NCBI GenBank assembly: GCA_934098455.1
Contig: CAKOOU010000035.1
Coordinates: 1 to 10,175, forward strand
Direction: 5' to 3'
Length of the DNA stretch: 10,175 bases
From: an uncultured Bacilli bacterium
GTDB lineage: Bacteria > Bacillota_I > Bacilli_A > RF39 > UBA660
The position numbers and the translations under genes are program-made. Shown piece after piece: positions 1-6,162 of the stretch; positions within the stretch are counted from its first letter, which is position 1; each line of letters opens with the position of its first letter. The notes beneath the pieces are model-generated. The model had not been told where the DNA came from, made no database searches, and was given only the letters and a program-made list of their open reading frames with translations.

Positions 1-281
1 TCTAATGCTACTCCATAGTTTGTTACTGTTTTATTACCATTATTTGTTACTGCAAATGTTTTAGTCCAACTATTACCAGGTTCTACATTTTCTTCACTAA
101 CTAAAATATCATTAATATCACTATATTCTAGTTTCAAATCTGCTGTAGTTACACTAATACTTTTTTCATTATCATTTCCTTTTATTTTAGTTAAAAAATA
201 TGCGTAAGTTAATCCTACAAGAATTAAAAGTACTATAAATATTCCTGTTACACTTATTATTATTCTTTGTCTACGATTCAT
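1..281 (-). CDS. Secreted/membrane-anchored surface protein, N-terminal part (cut by window edge)
   Basis: The gene starts at ATG 281-279, preceded by the Shine-Dalgarno AGGGTG (294-289) with 7 nt spacing. The 93 visible codons run off the window, so the C-terminus is unknown. The N-terminus is basic (MNRRQR) and is followed by a hydrophobic segment at about residues 7-30 ending in LTYAYF, which fits a signal peptide or signal anchor. After this comes a polar, beta-rich stretch with SVTTADLKLEY, then VEPGNSWTKTF and a VTNNGNKTVTNYGVAL-like sequence. From memory this resembles the secreted SipW-signal/camelysin (TasA-like) group of Bacillota, where a 'PG....k.f.v.N.G' strand precedes an extracellular domain; the resemblance is by eye only. 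It lies downstream of galE but has its own promoter-like sequence and a long structured leader, so it is probably expressed separately. It may be the same kind of protein as the surface protein at the other end of the window, but only its N-terminus is seen here and only the C-terminus there. Confidence 0.8.
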   Translation of the reverse strand, partial: MNRRQRIIISVTGIFIVLLILVGLTYAYFLTKIKGNDNEKSISVTTADLKLEYSDINDILVSEENVEPGNSWTKTFAVTNNGNKTVTNYGVAL

Positions 282-287
282 TTGTCT

Positions 288-383
288 TCACCCTTTCTTT
301 TTGCACGAAAAAGCATATTTCTTTATACCCCCCCCCCCAACGATTTTGGGGGTTGGGAAAGAGATATGCTTAAGCTTTTTCAT
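288..383 (-). CDS. Possible 31-codon upstream ORF containing the G-tract
   Basis: An ATG at 383-381 opens a 31-codon frame starting MKKLKHISFPTPK and ending KKYAFSCKKKG with TGA at 290-288. It contains the 11-G run as Gly codons. The frame is the same as that of the downstream surface gene, and only TGA-AGA-CAA separates the two, so the stop overlaps the downstream Shine-Dalgarno AGGGTG. One G fewer would stop the ORF (TAA) directly after the tract. One G more would carry it past the downstream ATG to a TAG at 273-271. No Shine-Dalgarno precedes the ATG, so translation is uncertain. The peptide may be only a by-product of the hairpin sequence. Confidence 0.25.
   Translation of the reverse strand: MKKLKHISFPTPKIVGGGGIKKYAFSCKKKG
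328..338 (-). repeat. Homopolymer of 11 G (coding sense) in the leader
   Basis: Eleven consecutive C on the plus strand, i.e. 11 G in the transcript, stand out in DNA of this base composition. Such tracts change length by slipped-strand mispairing. This one sits in the right arm of the leader hairpin and inside the possible upstream ORF. Its length as assembled may also be affected by sequencing error. Confidence 0.9.
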
Positions 384-452
384 GAATCGTAAATTAGTTG
401 CGAATTAAAATGTACAAAATTTAATTCTTTTTGGTATTTCTACCTTAATAAA

Positions 453-480
453 ACTATAACATTTTTTTGAGTTGTTGTAA
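453..480 (-). promoter_or_regulatory. Candidate promoter for the left surface gene
   Basis: In minus-strand sense, TTACAA (480-475), a 16-nt spacer and TATAGT (458-453) give a sigma-A-like promoter, with TG one base before the -10 (extended -10). It lies just past the galE stop codon and would give a leader of about 165 nt before the ATG at 281. In such AT-rich DNA a chance match is possible, but the extended -10 and the gene boundary support it. Confidence 0.5.
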
Positions 481-486
481 ATACCC

Positions 487-1488
487 TTATTTGTTTTTTA
501 ATATAAATTCGTAAGAACTTTTTACCATGTCATCTAAATTCTTTTCAGCTTTCCAATTTAAAAGTTCATATGCTTTTGATGAATCAGCATAACATTCTGC
601 TATGTCACCATCACGTCTTTTTACAATTTTATATGGTACTTTAACATTATTTACCTTCTCATAAGAATTTACAATATCTAAAACACTATATCCTATACCA
701 GTACCTAAATTAATTGCAATACTACCTTTATTATTATCAATATATTCTAATGCTTTTATATGTCCTTTAGCTAAGTCAACTACATGTATGTAATCTCTTA
801 CTCCAGTACCATCTTTAGTAGGATAATCATTTCCAAATATATTTAAGTATGGTAGTTCACCTATTGCAACTTTACATACATATGGCATTAAATTATTTGG
901 TATACCATTAGGGTCTTCTCCAAGTAAATGTGATTCATGTGCACCTACTGGATTAAAATATCTTAATTTAATAATACTCCATTCATTGTCGCTTTTATAA
1001 ATATCATCTAGAATATATTCAATAAATAATTTGGTAGAACCATATGGATTTGTAGTACTTAAACTAGCAGTTTCTTTTATAGGTAATATATCTTGACTAC
1101 CATATACAGTAGCACTAGAAGAAAATACTATCTTTTTTACATTATATTTATTCATAACTTTACATAAAGTTAATGTACTATCTAAATTATTTTGATAATA
1201 TAAAATAGGTTTTTCTACACTTTCACCAACTGCTTTTAATCCTGCAAAATGTATTACAGCATCTATATTTTCATTTTTAAATATATTATCTAGTACTTCT
1301 TCATTTCTTAAGTCTTCATTATAGAATTTAAAATCTTTTCCTGTTATTTGTTTTATTTTATCTACTACTTCTATTTTACTATTGGATAAATTATCAATAA
1401 TTACTATATCGTATCCACTATTTAATAATTCTACAGATGTATGACTTCCAATATATCCAGTTCCTCCTGTTACTAATATTTTTTTCAT
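487..1488 (-). CDS. galE: UDP-glucose 4-epimerase
   Basis: This enzyme interconverts UDP-glucose and UDP-galactose in the cytoplasm (Leloir pathway) and supplies UDP-galactose for surface glycans. The 333 residues match the usual GalE length. The N-terminal Rossmann motif GGTGYIGSH is at 8-16, followed by IDNLSN (31-36), EDL (58-60) and HFAGLKAVGES (80-90). The catalytic short-chain dehydrogenase elements are SSSATVYG (123-130) and the Tyr149-x3-Lys153 pair in NPYGSTK. The RYFNPVGAH segment (176-184), the GVRDYIHV segment (229-236) and RRDGD (291-295, UDP binding) are all characteristic. The gene ends with TAA. It starts 17 nt after the ftsW-like gene and the two are probably co-transcribed; a GAAAGGA lies upstream of the ATG at a rather long distance. 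No catalytic residue is missing. The SDR-extended family contains related epimerases, but this pattern is that of GalE. Confidence 0.96.
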   Translation of the reverse strand: MKKILVTGGTGYIGSHTSVELLNSGYDIVIIDNLSNSKIEVVDKIKQITGKDFKFYNEDLRNEEVLDNIFKNENIDAVIHFAGLKAVGESVEKPILYYQNNLDSTLTLCKVMNKYNVKKIVFSSSATVYGSQDILPIKETASLSTTNPYGSTKLFIEYILDDIYKSDNEWSIIKLRYFNPVGAHESHLLGEDPNGIPNNLMPYVCKVAIGELPYLNIFGNDYPTKDGTGVRDYIHVVDLAKGHIKALEYIDNNKGSIAINLGTGIGYSVLDIVNSYEKVNNVKVPYKIVKRRDGDIAECYADSSKAYELLNWKAEKNLDDMVKSSYEFILKNK

Positions 1489-1505
1489 AAATAAATCATT
1501 CCTTT

Positions 1506-2672
1506 CTATAAATTATTTATTTCTTTTTTTAATCTAATATTCTTATTTTCAATACTTACTCTTAATGTTATAAATAATAATATTATTAAATTAAATGTAA
1601 AACTACCACCACTACTTAAGAATGGTAATGGTACTCCTGTTAAAGGTATTATAGCCATAACACCTAATAAGTTAACTAATAAATGTGATGTAATTAATAA
1701 AAATGTACCATATGCTAATAATGAACCTGTTAGTGTTTCACTATTTCTTGCTATTTTTTTTATTCTAATTAACATTACTAAATATCCTATAATTATAATT
1801 GATGCAACAATACTTCCTAGTTCTTCTACTACAATAGGAAAGATAAAGTCAGTATATGCTTCTGGTAAATATAAATATTTTTGAGTACTATTACCTAGTC
1901 CTACACCAAATAACCCACCATTATTTATTGCAATATATCCATTACACACTTGATATCCAGTCTTTTCACTATATCTAGTACATGGATTTGAATACGTTAA
2001 TCTACTTAATTGTTCTTTTGTTAAAACATTTTTTAATATATCACTACCCATAAAGAACATTAAAGCACATATAGTTGCACCAACACCAGCTAGAATTTTT
2101 AATTTTGCATATTTATTATCTCTTAATGGTAAACTTAAAAACATAAAAAAGCATGTAATTATTAAAATCATTGCAGTTCCTAAATCAGGTTGTGCTGCAA
2201 TTAATACTGCACATATAATTGCATAAATAAATGGTACTAAAAACTTATATTTATAAAATACTTTTTTAGGGTTATTAAATGCAAATGCAATAAAACAAAT
2301 AGTCATTGTTTTTACAAATTCACTAGGTTGTATACTAATTGGCCCTATTTTTAACCAACTATTAGCACCATTTATAGGTTTAGTACATGTTAAAGTAACA
2401 AATAATAAAAGAATAGCAAAATAAGCAATAAACTTATAAGTTTTTTTTAATGCTCTTATAATACCATTAGGTATAAATAATATGATAAAGCCACAAATAT
2501 AAGCCATTATTACAAAAAATAGCTGACGTAGAAAAAAATATGATTCACTTTTTCCATATTGTAATACTGCAGTCATACTTGATGCACTAAAAACCATTAC
2601 TAATCCTAATATAGTATATATTAACATTAATAAAAATAAAAACTTATCCATATTTTTAAATCTGCTTTTCAT
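1506..2672 (-). CDS. ftsW: SEDS-family peptidoglycan glycosyltransferase (FtsW/RodA/SpoVE type)
   Basis: SEDS proteins polymerise lipid II into glycan strands in the cytoplasmic membrane, working with a class B penicillin-binding protein in division (FtsW), elongation (RodA) or sporulation (SpoVE). The 388-residue protein has about ten hydrophobic segments and the family motifs: NGANSWLKIG and QPSEFVK (101-121), QPDLGTA (161-167), INNGGLFGVGLG (249-260), EAYTDFIFPIVVEELG (271-286, with Asp275 as the likely catalytic aspartate) and GVPLPFLSSGGS (346-357). These favour FtsW/SpoVE over RodA, but the subtype cannot be settled by eye and no division cluster surrounds it. The start ATG has AGGGTG six nt upstream. 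Odd point: the long extracytoplasmic loop carries two cysteines (231 and 243) that could form a disulfide. It sits after a terminator and before galE, forming a small unit with that gene. Confidence 0.92.
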   Translation of the reverse strand: MKSRFKNMDKFLFLLMLIYTILGLVMVFSASSMTAVLQYGKSESYFFLRQLFFVIMAYICGFIILFIPNGIIRALKKTYKFIAYFAILLLFVTLTCTKPINGANSWLKIGPISIQPSEFVKTMTICFIAFAFNNPKKVFYKYKFLVPFIYAIICAVLIAAQPDLGTAMILIITCFFMFLSLPLRDNKYAKLKILAGVGATICALMFFMGSDILKNVLTKEQLSRLTYSNPCTRYSEKTGYQVCNGYIAINNGGLFGVGLGNSTQKYLYLPEAYTDFIFPIVVEELGSIVASIIIIGYLVMLIRIKKIARNSETLTGSLLAYGTFLLITSHLLVNLLGVMAIIPLTGVPLPFLSSGGSFTFNLIILLFITLRVSIENKNIRLKKEINNL

Positions 2673-2689
2673 TATTACACCCTATTTAA

Positions 2690-2698
2690 ACTATACCA
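2690..2698 (-). promoter_or_regulatory. Candidate extended -10 promoter before the ftsW-like gene
   Basis: TGGTATAGT (minus sense) is an extended -10 element placed right after the terminator hairpin, at the start of a new transcription unit. No good -35 is seen. A start about 7 nt downstream would leave a leader of only about 11 nt, just containing the Shine-Dalgarno. Confidence 0.35.
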
Positions 2699-2701
2699 TA
2701 T

Positions 2702-2728
2702 AAAAAACATATTTAAAATATGTTTTTT
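2702..2728 (-). terminator. AT-rich hairpin terminator after the HExxH gene
   Basis: A 12-bp perfect stem (AAAAAACATATT / AATATGTTTTTT) with a 3-nt loop ends in a run of six T in minus-strand sense. It starts 7 nt after the stop codon at 2736. The stem has only one G-C pair, so it may be leaky and allow some read-through into the ftsW-like gene. The symmetric sequence could also work on the other strand. Confidence 0.65.
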
Positions 2729-2735
2729 AATTATT

Positions 2736-3704
2736 TTAATAAAAATACATTATATTTACATTATTTATTTTCTTTAAATTATTAACTAAAATGTCTTCAT
2801 ATGATGTATTTTTACCAAGAAAGTTATTTGCTTTTAATTTAGTTATTAAACTTTTTAAATTTAAAAGCATTATAATACGTTCATCTTTATATATAAATTC
2901 ATTTATAATATGATGTTCTAAGTCATAATCTAATTTATTATTATAAATTGTATATATAAAATTAATAACTTTTGTTAGTATTAATGCTGCTTCTGCATAA
3001 TTTTTTTCCATTAAATAATCCATATAGAAATCTAAATTATTAAAAAATATATTTATATCTTCTTCTGTTACATATTTTTTCATTTCTTCTATTAGTGAAT
3101 ATAAATCAGCATTAAAATAACATTCTTCCATTTTTTCTTTTCCAATTATATTTTCAATCTGTTCTACAATTAAGGTTTCAAAAATATAGTAAGGTTCTGT
3201 ATCAAAATATCTTTTTGATAATAGGTCTGTATATCCTTCATTAAATAGTATACAAAAAGATTTTTTTGATTGATGTTGAGCAAAGCCAGAATAAACAATT
3301 TTTTTATAATTTGCTGAAGAAGCCAAATGAAATAATTCATGATTAATAACATTTTGTACCAATGCATTCTTATCTATTATTACTTTATTTTTATTATGTT
3401 CATAATATCCTTCTACTGTTGATTTTCTAAAAAGATTTTCTTTAATAAGTCTTTTTTTCTCTATTTTTAATGTTTTAACATTATTATTATATAATTTTAA
3501 ATTATTAATATTTATATGCGTTTTTAAAACTTTATCAAAATGTTTTAAATATTGATTATCACACTCTATTTTATTTTCTTCTGAATTTAAATTAGGTTTT
3601 TTTCTAATAGATTTACATACATCTTTTATTAAATTAGGTTTTTCTTTAAAAAAATCTATTATTATATGCGCACTTAAAAAGTGTAAAAATATAAATTTAA
3701 GCAT
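2736..3704 (-). CDS. Uncharacterised protein with an HExxH zinc-peptidase-like motif
   Basis: I do not recognise a named family for this 322-residue protein. It carries NHELFHLAS at 121-129, a classic HExxH motif (His122, Glu123, His126), and 29 residues later NEGYTDLL (155-162). In gluzincin-type metallopeptidases an E in a 'NEG' helix is the third zinc ligand, so Glu156 is a good candidate. The rest is charged and helical, rich in Lys, Asn and Ile, with no long membrane segment; the N-terminus MLKFIFLHFL is only weakly hydrophobic and is not a convincing signal peptide. A zinc-dependent peptidase is therefore inferred, with substrate unknown. The start ATG lies 7 nt after the preceding gene's stop. 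A GAGAGGG (3724-3718) sits 13 nt upstream, longer than usual, and two closer ATGs are out of frame. It is the last gene before a terminator. Confidence 0.7.
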   Translation of the reverse strand: MLKFIFLHFLSAHIIIDFFKEKPNLIKDVCKSIRKKPNLNSEENKIECDNQYLKHFDKVLKTHININNLKLYNNNVKTLKIEKKRLIKENLFRKSTVEGYYEHNKNKVIIDKNALVQNVINHELFHLASSANYKKIVYSGFAQHQSKKSFCILFNEGYTDLLSKRYFDTEPYYIFETLIVEQIENIIGKEKMEECYFNADLYSLIEEMKKYVTEEDINIFFNNLDFYMDYLMEKNYAEAALILTKVINFIYTIYNNKLDYDLEHHIINEFIYKDERIIMLLNLKSLITKLKANNFLGKNTSYEDILVNNLKKINNVNIMYFY

Positions 3705-3711
3705 AACTTCA

Positions 3712-4074
3712 TCATAACCCTCTCAATATATTAATTATCCAATTAATTAATAATATATAAATAATTGTTTTATAGTGTAACACAAAATAGTTATAATAGC
3801 AATTGATATATTTTTTATTAAATAATAATGATATAAAATATAATATATAAAAAGTTAATATAATTATGAGAATTGGTAATGATAATAAATTATATTTAAA
3901 AGAATCTAATATATTTAAACTTATTATAGATTTTAATCCTCTAGTTATACCACATAAAGTACATGGAATATGAAATACATATTTGAATATACAAAATGGA
4001 TTATAAAATAAAATGATAAATAGAAGTATTATTCCACTTATCATTAATATATTTATTTCTAATTTAGTCCGCAA
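3712..4074 (-). CDS. Small membrane protein of DUF2752 type
   Basis: About 120 residues with hydrophobic segments near 8-24, 62-85 and 103-117. The conserved part IPCTLCGITRGL (36-47) followed by NILDSFKYN (54-62) matches the DUF2752 pattern 'P-C-x2-C-G-x-T-R ... A/S-x2-x-N-P'. The function of this family is not known; the CxxC may bind a metal or be redox-active. I chose TTG (4074-4072) as start because AAGGA lies 7 nt before it. A GTG at 4089 is also in frame but has no ribosome-binding site. With TTG the gene overlaps the zinc-ribbon/TM2 gene by 11 nt, which suggests translational coupling. It ends in TGA, the only such stop among the complete main genes here. Confidence 0.75.
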   Translation of the reverse strand: MRTKLEINILMISGIILLFIILFYNPFCIFKYVFHIPCTLCGITRGLKSIISLNILDSFKYNLLSLPILIIILTFYILYFISLLFNKKYINCYYNYFVLHYKTIIYILLINWIINILRGL

Positions 4075-4432
4075 GTGTATTTCCTTCACTGTCTGTATTT
4101 ATTGAGCCAGTTAGTATTAATATTCCTTCTATAAATCCCCATATTGCACTTATAAAAGATAATGTAAAACAAGATAGTACAGAAATTAGTAATTGTGCCA
4201 TTCCTTTGCTGTTATATCCTAAGTAAAAATTATGTATTCCTAAACTTCCTAAAAATATTCCAAATAATCCAGCAGCTATTTTACTTTTTTTAGTTGTAAT
4301 ACTCACACCACTTCCAGAATTATTACTATTATATTCTTCTTTTTTATCTTCTGTTATTTTCTTACCACAATTATAACAAAAACTAGCATTATCATCTAAC
4401 TCTTGTCCACAATTTATACAAAATTTTGCCAT
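4064..4432 (-). CDS. Zinc-ribbon and TM2-domain membrane protein
   Basis: The 122-residue protein starts with a zinc ribbon: Cys5-x2-Cys8 and Cys19-x2-Cys22 (CINCGQ ... CYNCGK). After a polar Asn/Ser/Gly linker (30-50) comes a TM2 domain: a helix at about 51-63, the hallmark GIHNFYLG at 65-72, a second helix near 79-106, and the closing NTDSEGN near 112-118. This two-domain layout is common in Bacillota, but its role is unknown; it presumably sits in the membrane with the ribbon in the cytoplasm. An in-frame ATG 18 nt upstream exists, but AGAGGTGG lies just before the ATG at 4432, so the shorter start is preferred. It lies 31 nt after tadC and may belong to the Tad operon or start from its own TATAAT. 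Confidence 0.88.
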   Translation of the reverse strand: MAKFCINCGQELDDNASFCYNCGKKITEDKKEEYNSNNSGSGVSITTKKSKIAAGLFGIFLGSLGIHNFYLGYNSKGMAQLLISVLSCFTLSFISAIWGFIEGILILTGSINTDSEGNTLAD

Positions 4433-4450
4433 AAATCCACCTCTATTCAC

Positions 4451-4456
4451 ATTATA
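4451..4456 (-). promoter_or_regulatory. Possible -10 element before the zinc-ribbon/TM2 gene
   Basis: A perfect TATAAT lies between the tadC stop and the TM2 gene. No good -35 is visible at 16-18 nt, and the leader would be only about 12 nt. It is the third case here of a -10 placed very close to a Shine-Dalgarno. A chance match in AT-rich DNA is possible. Confidence 0.3.
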
Positions 4457-4463
4457 CTACATA

Positions 4464-5144
4464 TTAAGTATTTAATAAATAATTAATTATAACTGGTCCT
4501 AATACTAAAAGTAATATTATTGGTATTACAAATAATACAGATATAACACTAATTTTAGTTGGCATTTTATTTATCTTAGCTTTTATATCTAGTAATTTTT
4601 TATCTCTTAAATAGTCAATTTGATTATTTAAAGAATCTATTATATTATTACCAAATATAGAACTTTGTGTAATATTTAATAATACAGTATTTATTTCTTC
4701 ACTTGGTATTCTTTCTTTCATATTATTAATTGCTTCATTTAAACTTTTTCCTAACTTAACTTCATGTAATACTTTTTTAAATTCTTTTGAAATATCATTA
4801 TCAATTGTCTTACATGTAAGTTCTATACCACCTTGTAAATTTTTACCACTTTCTAAAGTTAATACTAATACTTGAAAAAAGAATATAGCATCATAATTTA
4901 ATTTGCTTTTTCTTAATTTTATTTTATAATTTAATACATATTCATAAGATATATAGTTTAGTATTGCAATTAATGGTCCATAAATATAACCTCTACTATT
5001 AAATATAATAAATAAAGTAAATATTATTAAAGTACTAATTACTCTATAGTTCATAAATTTAATACTATCTATATTCTTATTTAATAACTTAAATTTATTA
5101 TTTAATCTATTTATAGTTTTTTTTCTATATATACCACTAAACAT
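4464..5144 (-). CDS. tadC: Tad pilus platform protein TadC (type II secretion F domain)
   Basis: TadC is an inner platform component that works with TadB and the TadA ATPase to assemble or retract the Tad pilus at the cytoplasmic membrane. The 226-residue protein has two membrane segments near 35-70 and one or two near 198-222. Between them is a cytoplasmic helical T2SSF domain (about 86-185) with the typical LTLESGKNLQGGIE (96-109) and LGKSLNEAINNM (131-142) signatures. It is shorter than many TadC proteins (about 300 residues), lacking much of the N-terminal half. Its ATG overlaps the tadB stop by one base (TAATG), which indicates translational coupling. It is called TadC rather than TadB because it is the second of the two GspF-like genes after tadA. 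It is the last recognisable Tad gene in this run. Confidence 0.88.
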   Translation of the reverse strand: MFSGIYRKKTINRLNNKFKLLNKNIDSIKFMNYRVISTLIIFTLFIIFNSRGYIYGPLIAILNYISYEYVLNYKIKLRKSKLNYDAIFFFQVLVLTLESGKNLQGGIELTCKTIDNDISKEFKKVLHEVKLGKSLNEAINNMKERIPSEEINTVLLNITQSSIFGNNIIDSLNNQIDYLRDKKLLDIKAKINKMPTKISVISVLFVIPIILLLVLGPVIINYLLNT

Positions 5145-6148
5145 TACATATTCACCTTCATTATCTTTCTAACAACAATTATATATAATATATAAAGTAC
5201 TATTATTGCTAAAATAATTATTCTTCCTATAGCAGTAGTAATTAATGGTAAAAAGAAACTAGGATTAACTGTAAATATTATTAAGCAAAGTATTATAGGC
5301 ATTATAAGAAGTAATCTAAACATAAATATACTGCTACTTATTAGTGAATTCATTTCATCTTTTATTTTCTTTTTATCATAAAAGTTTCTTTCTATTGAAG
5401 AAAATACTCTAACTATATTTCCACCAGTTTTATTTATTAAAGATAAACTACTACTAATATATTTTATATCTTCTATTTTAACTCTATTATAAAATCTTTC
5501 AAATACAGTTTCTAAACTTAAACCATATTTAATATCAATATTTATTTTTCTAAATTCTTCTTTAATATCTCCAGATAATTCACTTTCTACAATATTAACA
5601 GCTTGCATTATATTCATTCCACTAACAAATGCATTATTCATTATAATTATTGCACTTAATAAGTCATTTTCTATTCTTTTTCTTCTATTCTTATAAGAAA
5701 ATGTATAATATATATCTACACTAAAGAAACTAATTATCATTAATATTATTAATAACATATAATCAAAGTTAAATCTTATAAGTGTACTAATAATATATAA
5801 TAAACCAATTACAAGACTTATTATAAATTTAATACTAATAAAATCCATACCAGTTCTATTATTTAATTCATTATAACTAATATATTTATTAAATCTTTTA
5901 CTATATTTTTTAAGTAATTCACTTTTATTTAATATATTACTTATTTTCTTTATAATATTCCATAATAAATTATATAGTCTTTCAAATAAAGATATTTTTT
6001 CATCTTTCATACTAGTTAATGAATATGAACTAAATCTTTTTTCATAATCTATACTTAGTTTATTTAATAAAAACATATATATAAATGTATATAGTAATAT
6101 CATTAATAAAATTTGTGCTATAACTAATAATATAAAACTAGTATCCAT
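5144..6148 (-). CDS. tadB: Tad pilus platform protein TadB (type II secretion F domain)
   Basis: TadB pairs with TadC to form the membrane platform through which TadA drives pilin insertion. The 334-residue protein has membrane segments near 4-28, 105-124, 129-150, 275-293 and 306-327. The cytoplasmic T2SSF domain lies at about 160-270, with LLSAIIIMNNAFVSGMNI (163-180), a YGLSLETVFERF block (208-219) and the LINKTGGNIVRVF block (237-249) typical of TadB. The start ATG has a near-ideal AGGAGG 5-6 nt upstream, the strongest ribosome-binding site in the window. It follows tadA by 14 nt and overlaps tadC by one base. Confidence 0.92.
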   Translation of the reverse strand: MDTSFILLVIAQILLMILLYTFIYMFLLNKLSIDYEKRFSSYSLTSMKDEKISLFERLYNLLWNIIKKISNILNKSELLKKYSKRFNKYISYNELNNRTGMDFISIKFIISLVIGLLYIISTLIRFNFDYMLLIILMIISFFSVDIYYTFSYKNRRKRIENDLLSAIIIMNNAFVSGMNIMQAVNIVESELSGDIKEEFRKINIDIKYGLSLETVFERFYNRVKIEDIKYISSSLSLINKTGGNIVRVFSSIERNFYDKKKIKDEMNSLISSSIFMFRLLLIMPIILCLIIFTVNPSFFLPLITTAIGRIIILAIIVLYILYIIVVRKIMKVNM

Positions 6149-6162
6149 AATTATCCTCCTAT

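Larger units (their letters stand above)
272..391 (-). promoter_or_regulatory. Structured leader RNA covering the start of the left surface gene
   Basis: In transcript sense, 391-382 (TACGATTCAT) is perfectly complementary over 10 bp to 281-272 (ATGAATCGTA), which is the start codon and next codons of the downstream gene. Inside this closing pair is a long imperfect stem: 381-376 with 312-307 (GAAAAA/TTTTTC), a 6-nt bulge, 369-364 with 318-313 (GCATAT/ATATGC), one mismatch, 362-358 with 324-320 (TCTTT/AAAGA), then C-runs at 357-348 against the G-run at 338-328. The right arm is followed by a run of T (312-308), so the inner stem could also act as a terminator or attenuator about 27 nt before the start codon. 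The base pairing is read directly from the sequence; the regulatory role is inferred. A miniature inverted-repeat element is the main alternative. Confidence 0.55.

Noticed and set aside
311..371. CRISPR repeat or rRNA/tRNA-like element in the structured gap
   Set aside because: Only a single inverted repeat is present, with no direct repeats, spacers or cloverleaf; a leader hairpin explains it better.
402..427. Hairpin GAATTAAA/TTTAATTC as a galE terminator
   Set aside because: In minus-strand sense it is not followed by a T-run and lies downstream of the candidate promoter; it is weak and could be chance in AT-rich DNA.
3170..3367. 65-codon minus-strand frame
   Set aside because: It overlaps the HExxH gene in another frame, has no ribosome-binding site and covers the conserved motif region of the longer gene.
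288..3714. Use of TGA as tryptophan (Mycoplasma-type code)
   Set aside because: The TGA at the end of the DUF2752-type gene and that before the left surface gene made this worth a check. However, conserved Trp codons such as that in the SEDS motif NSWLKIG are TGG, and all large genes are full length under the standard code.
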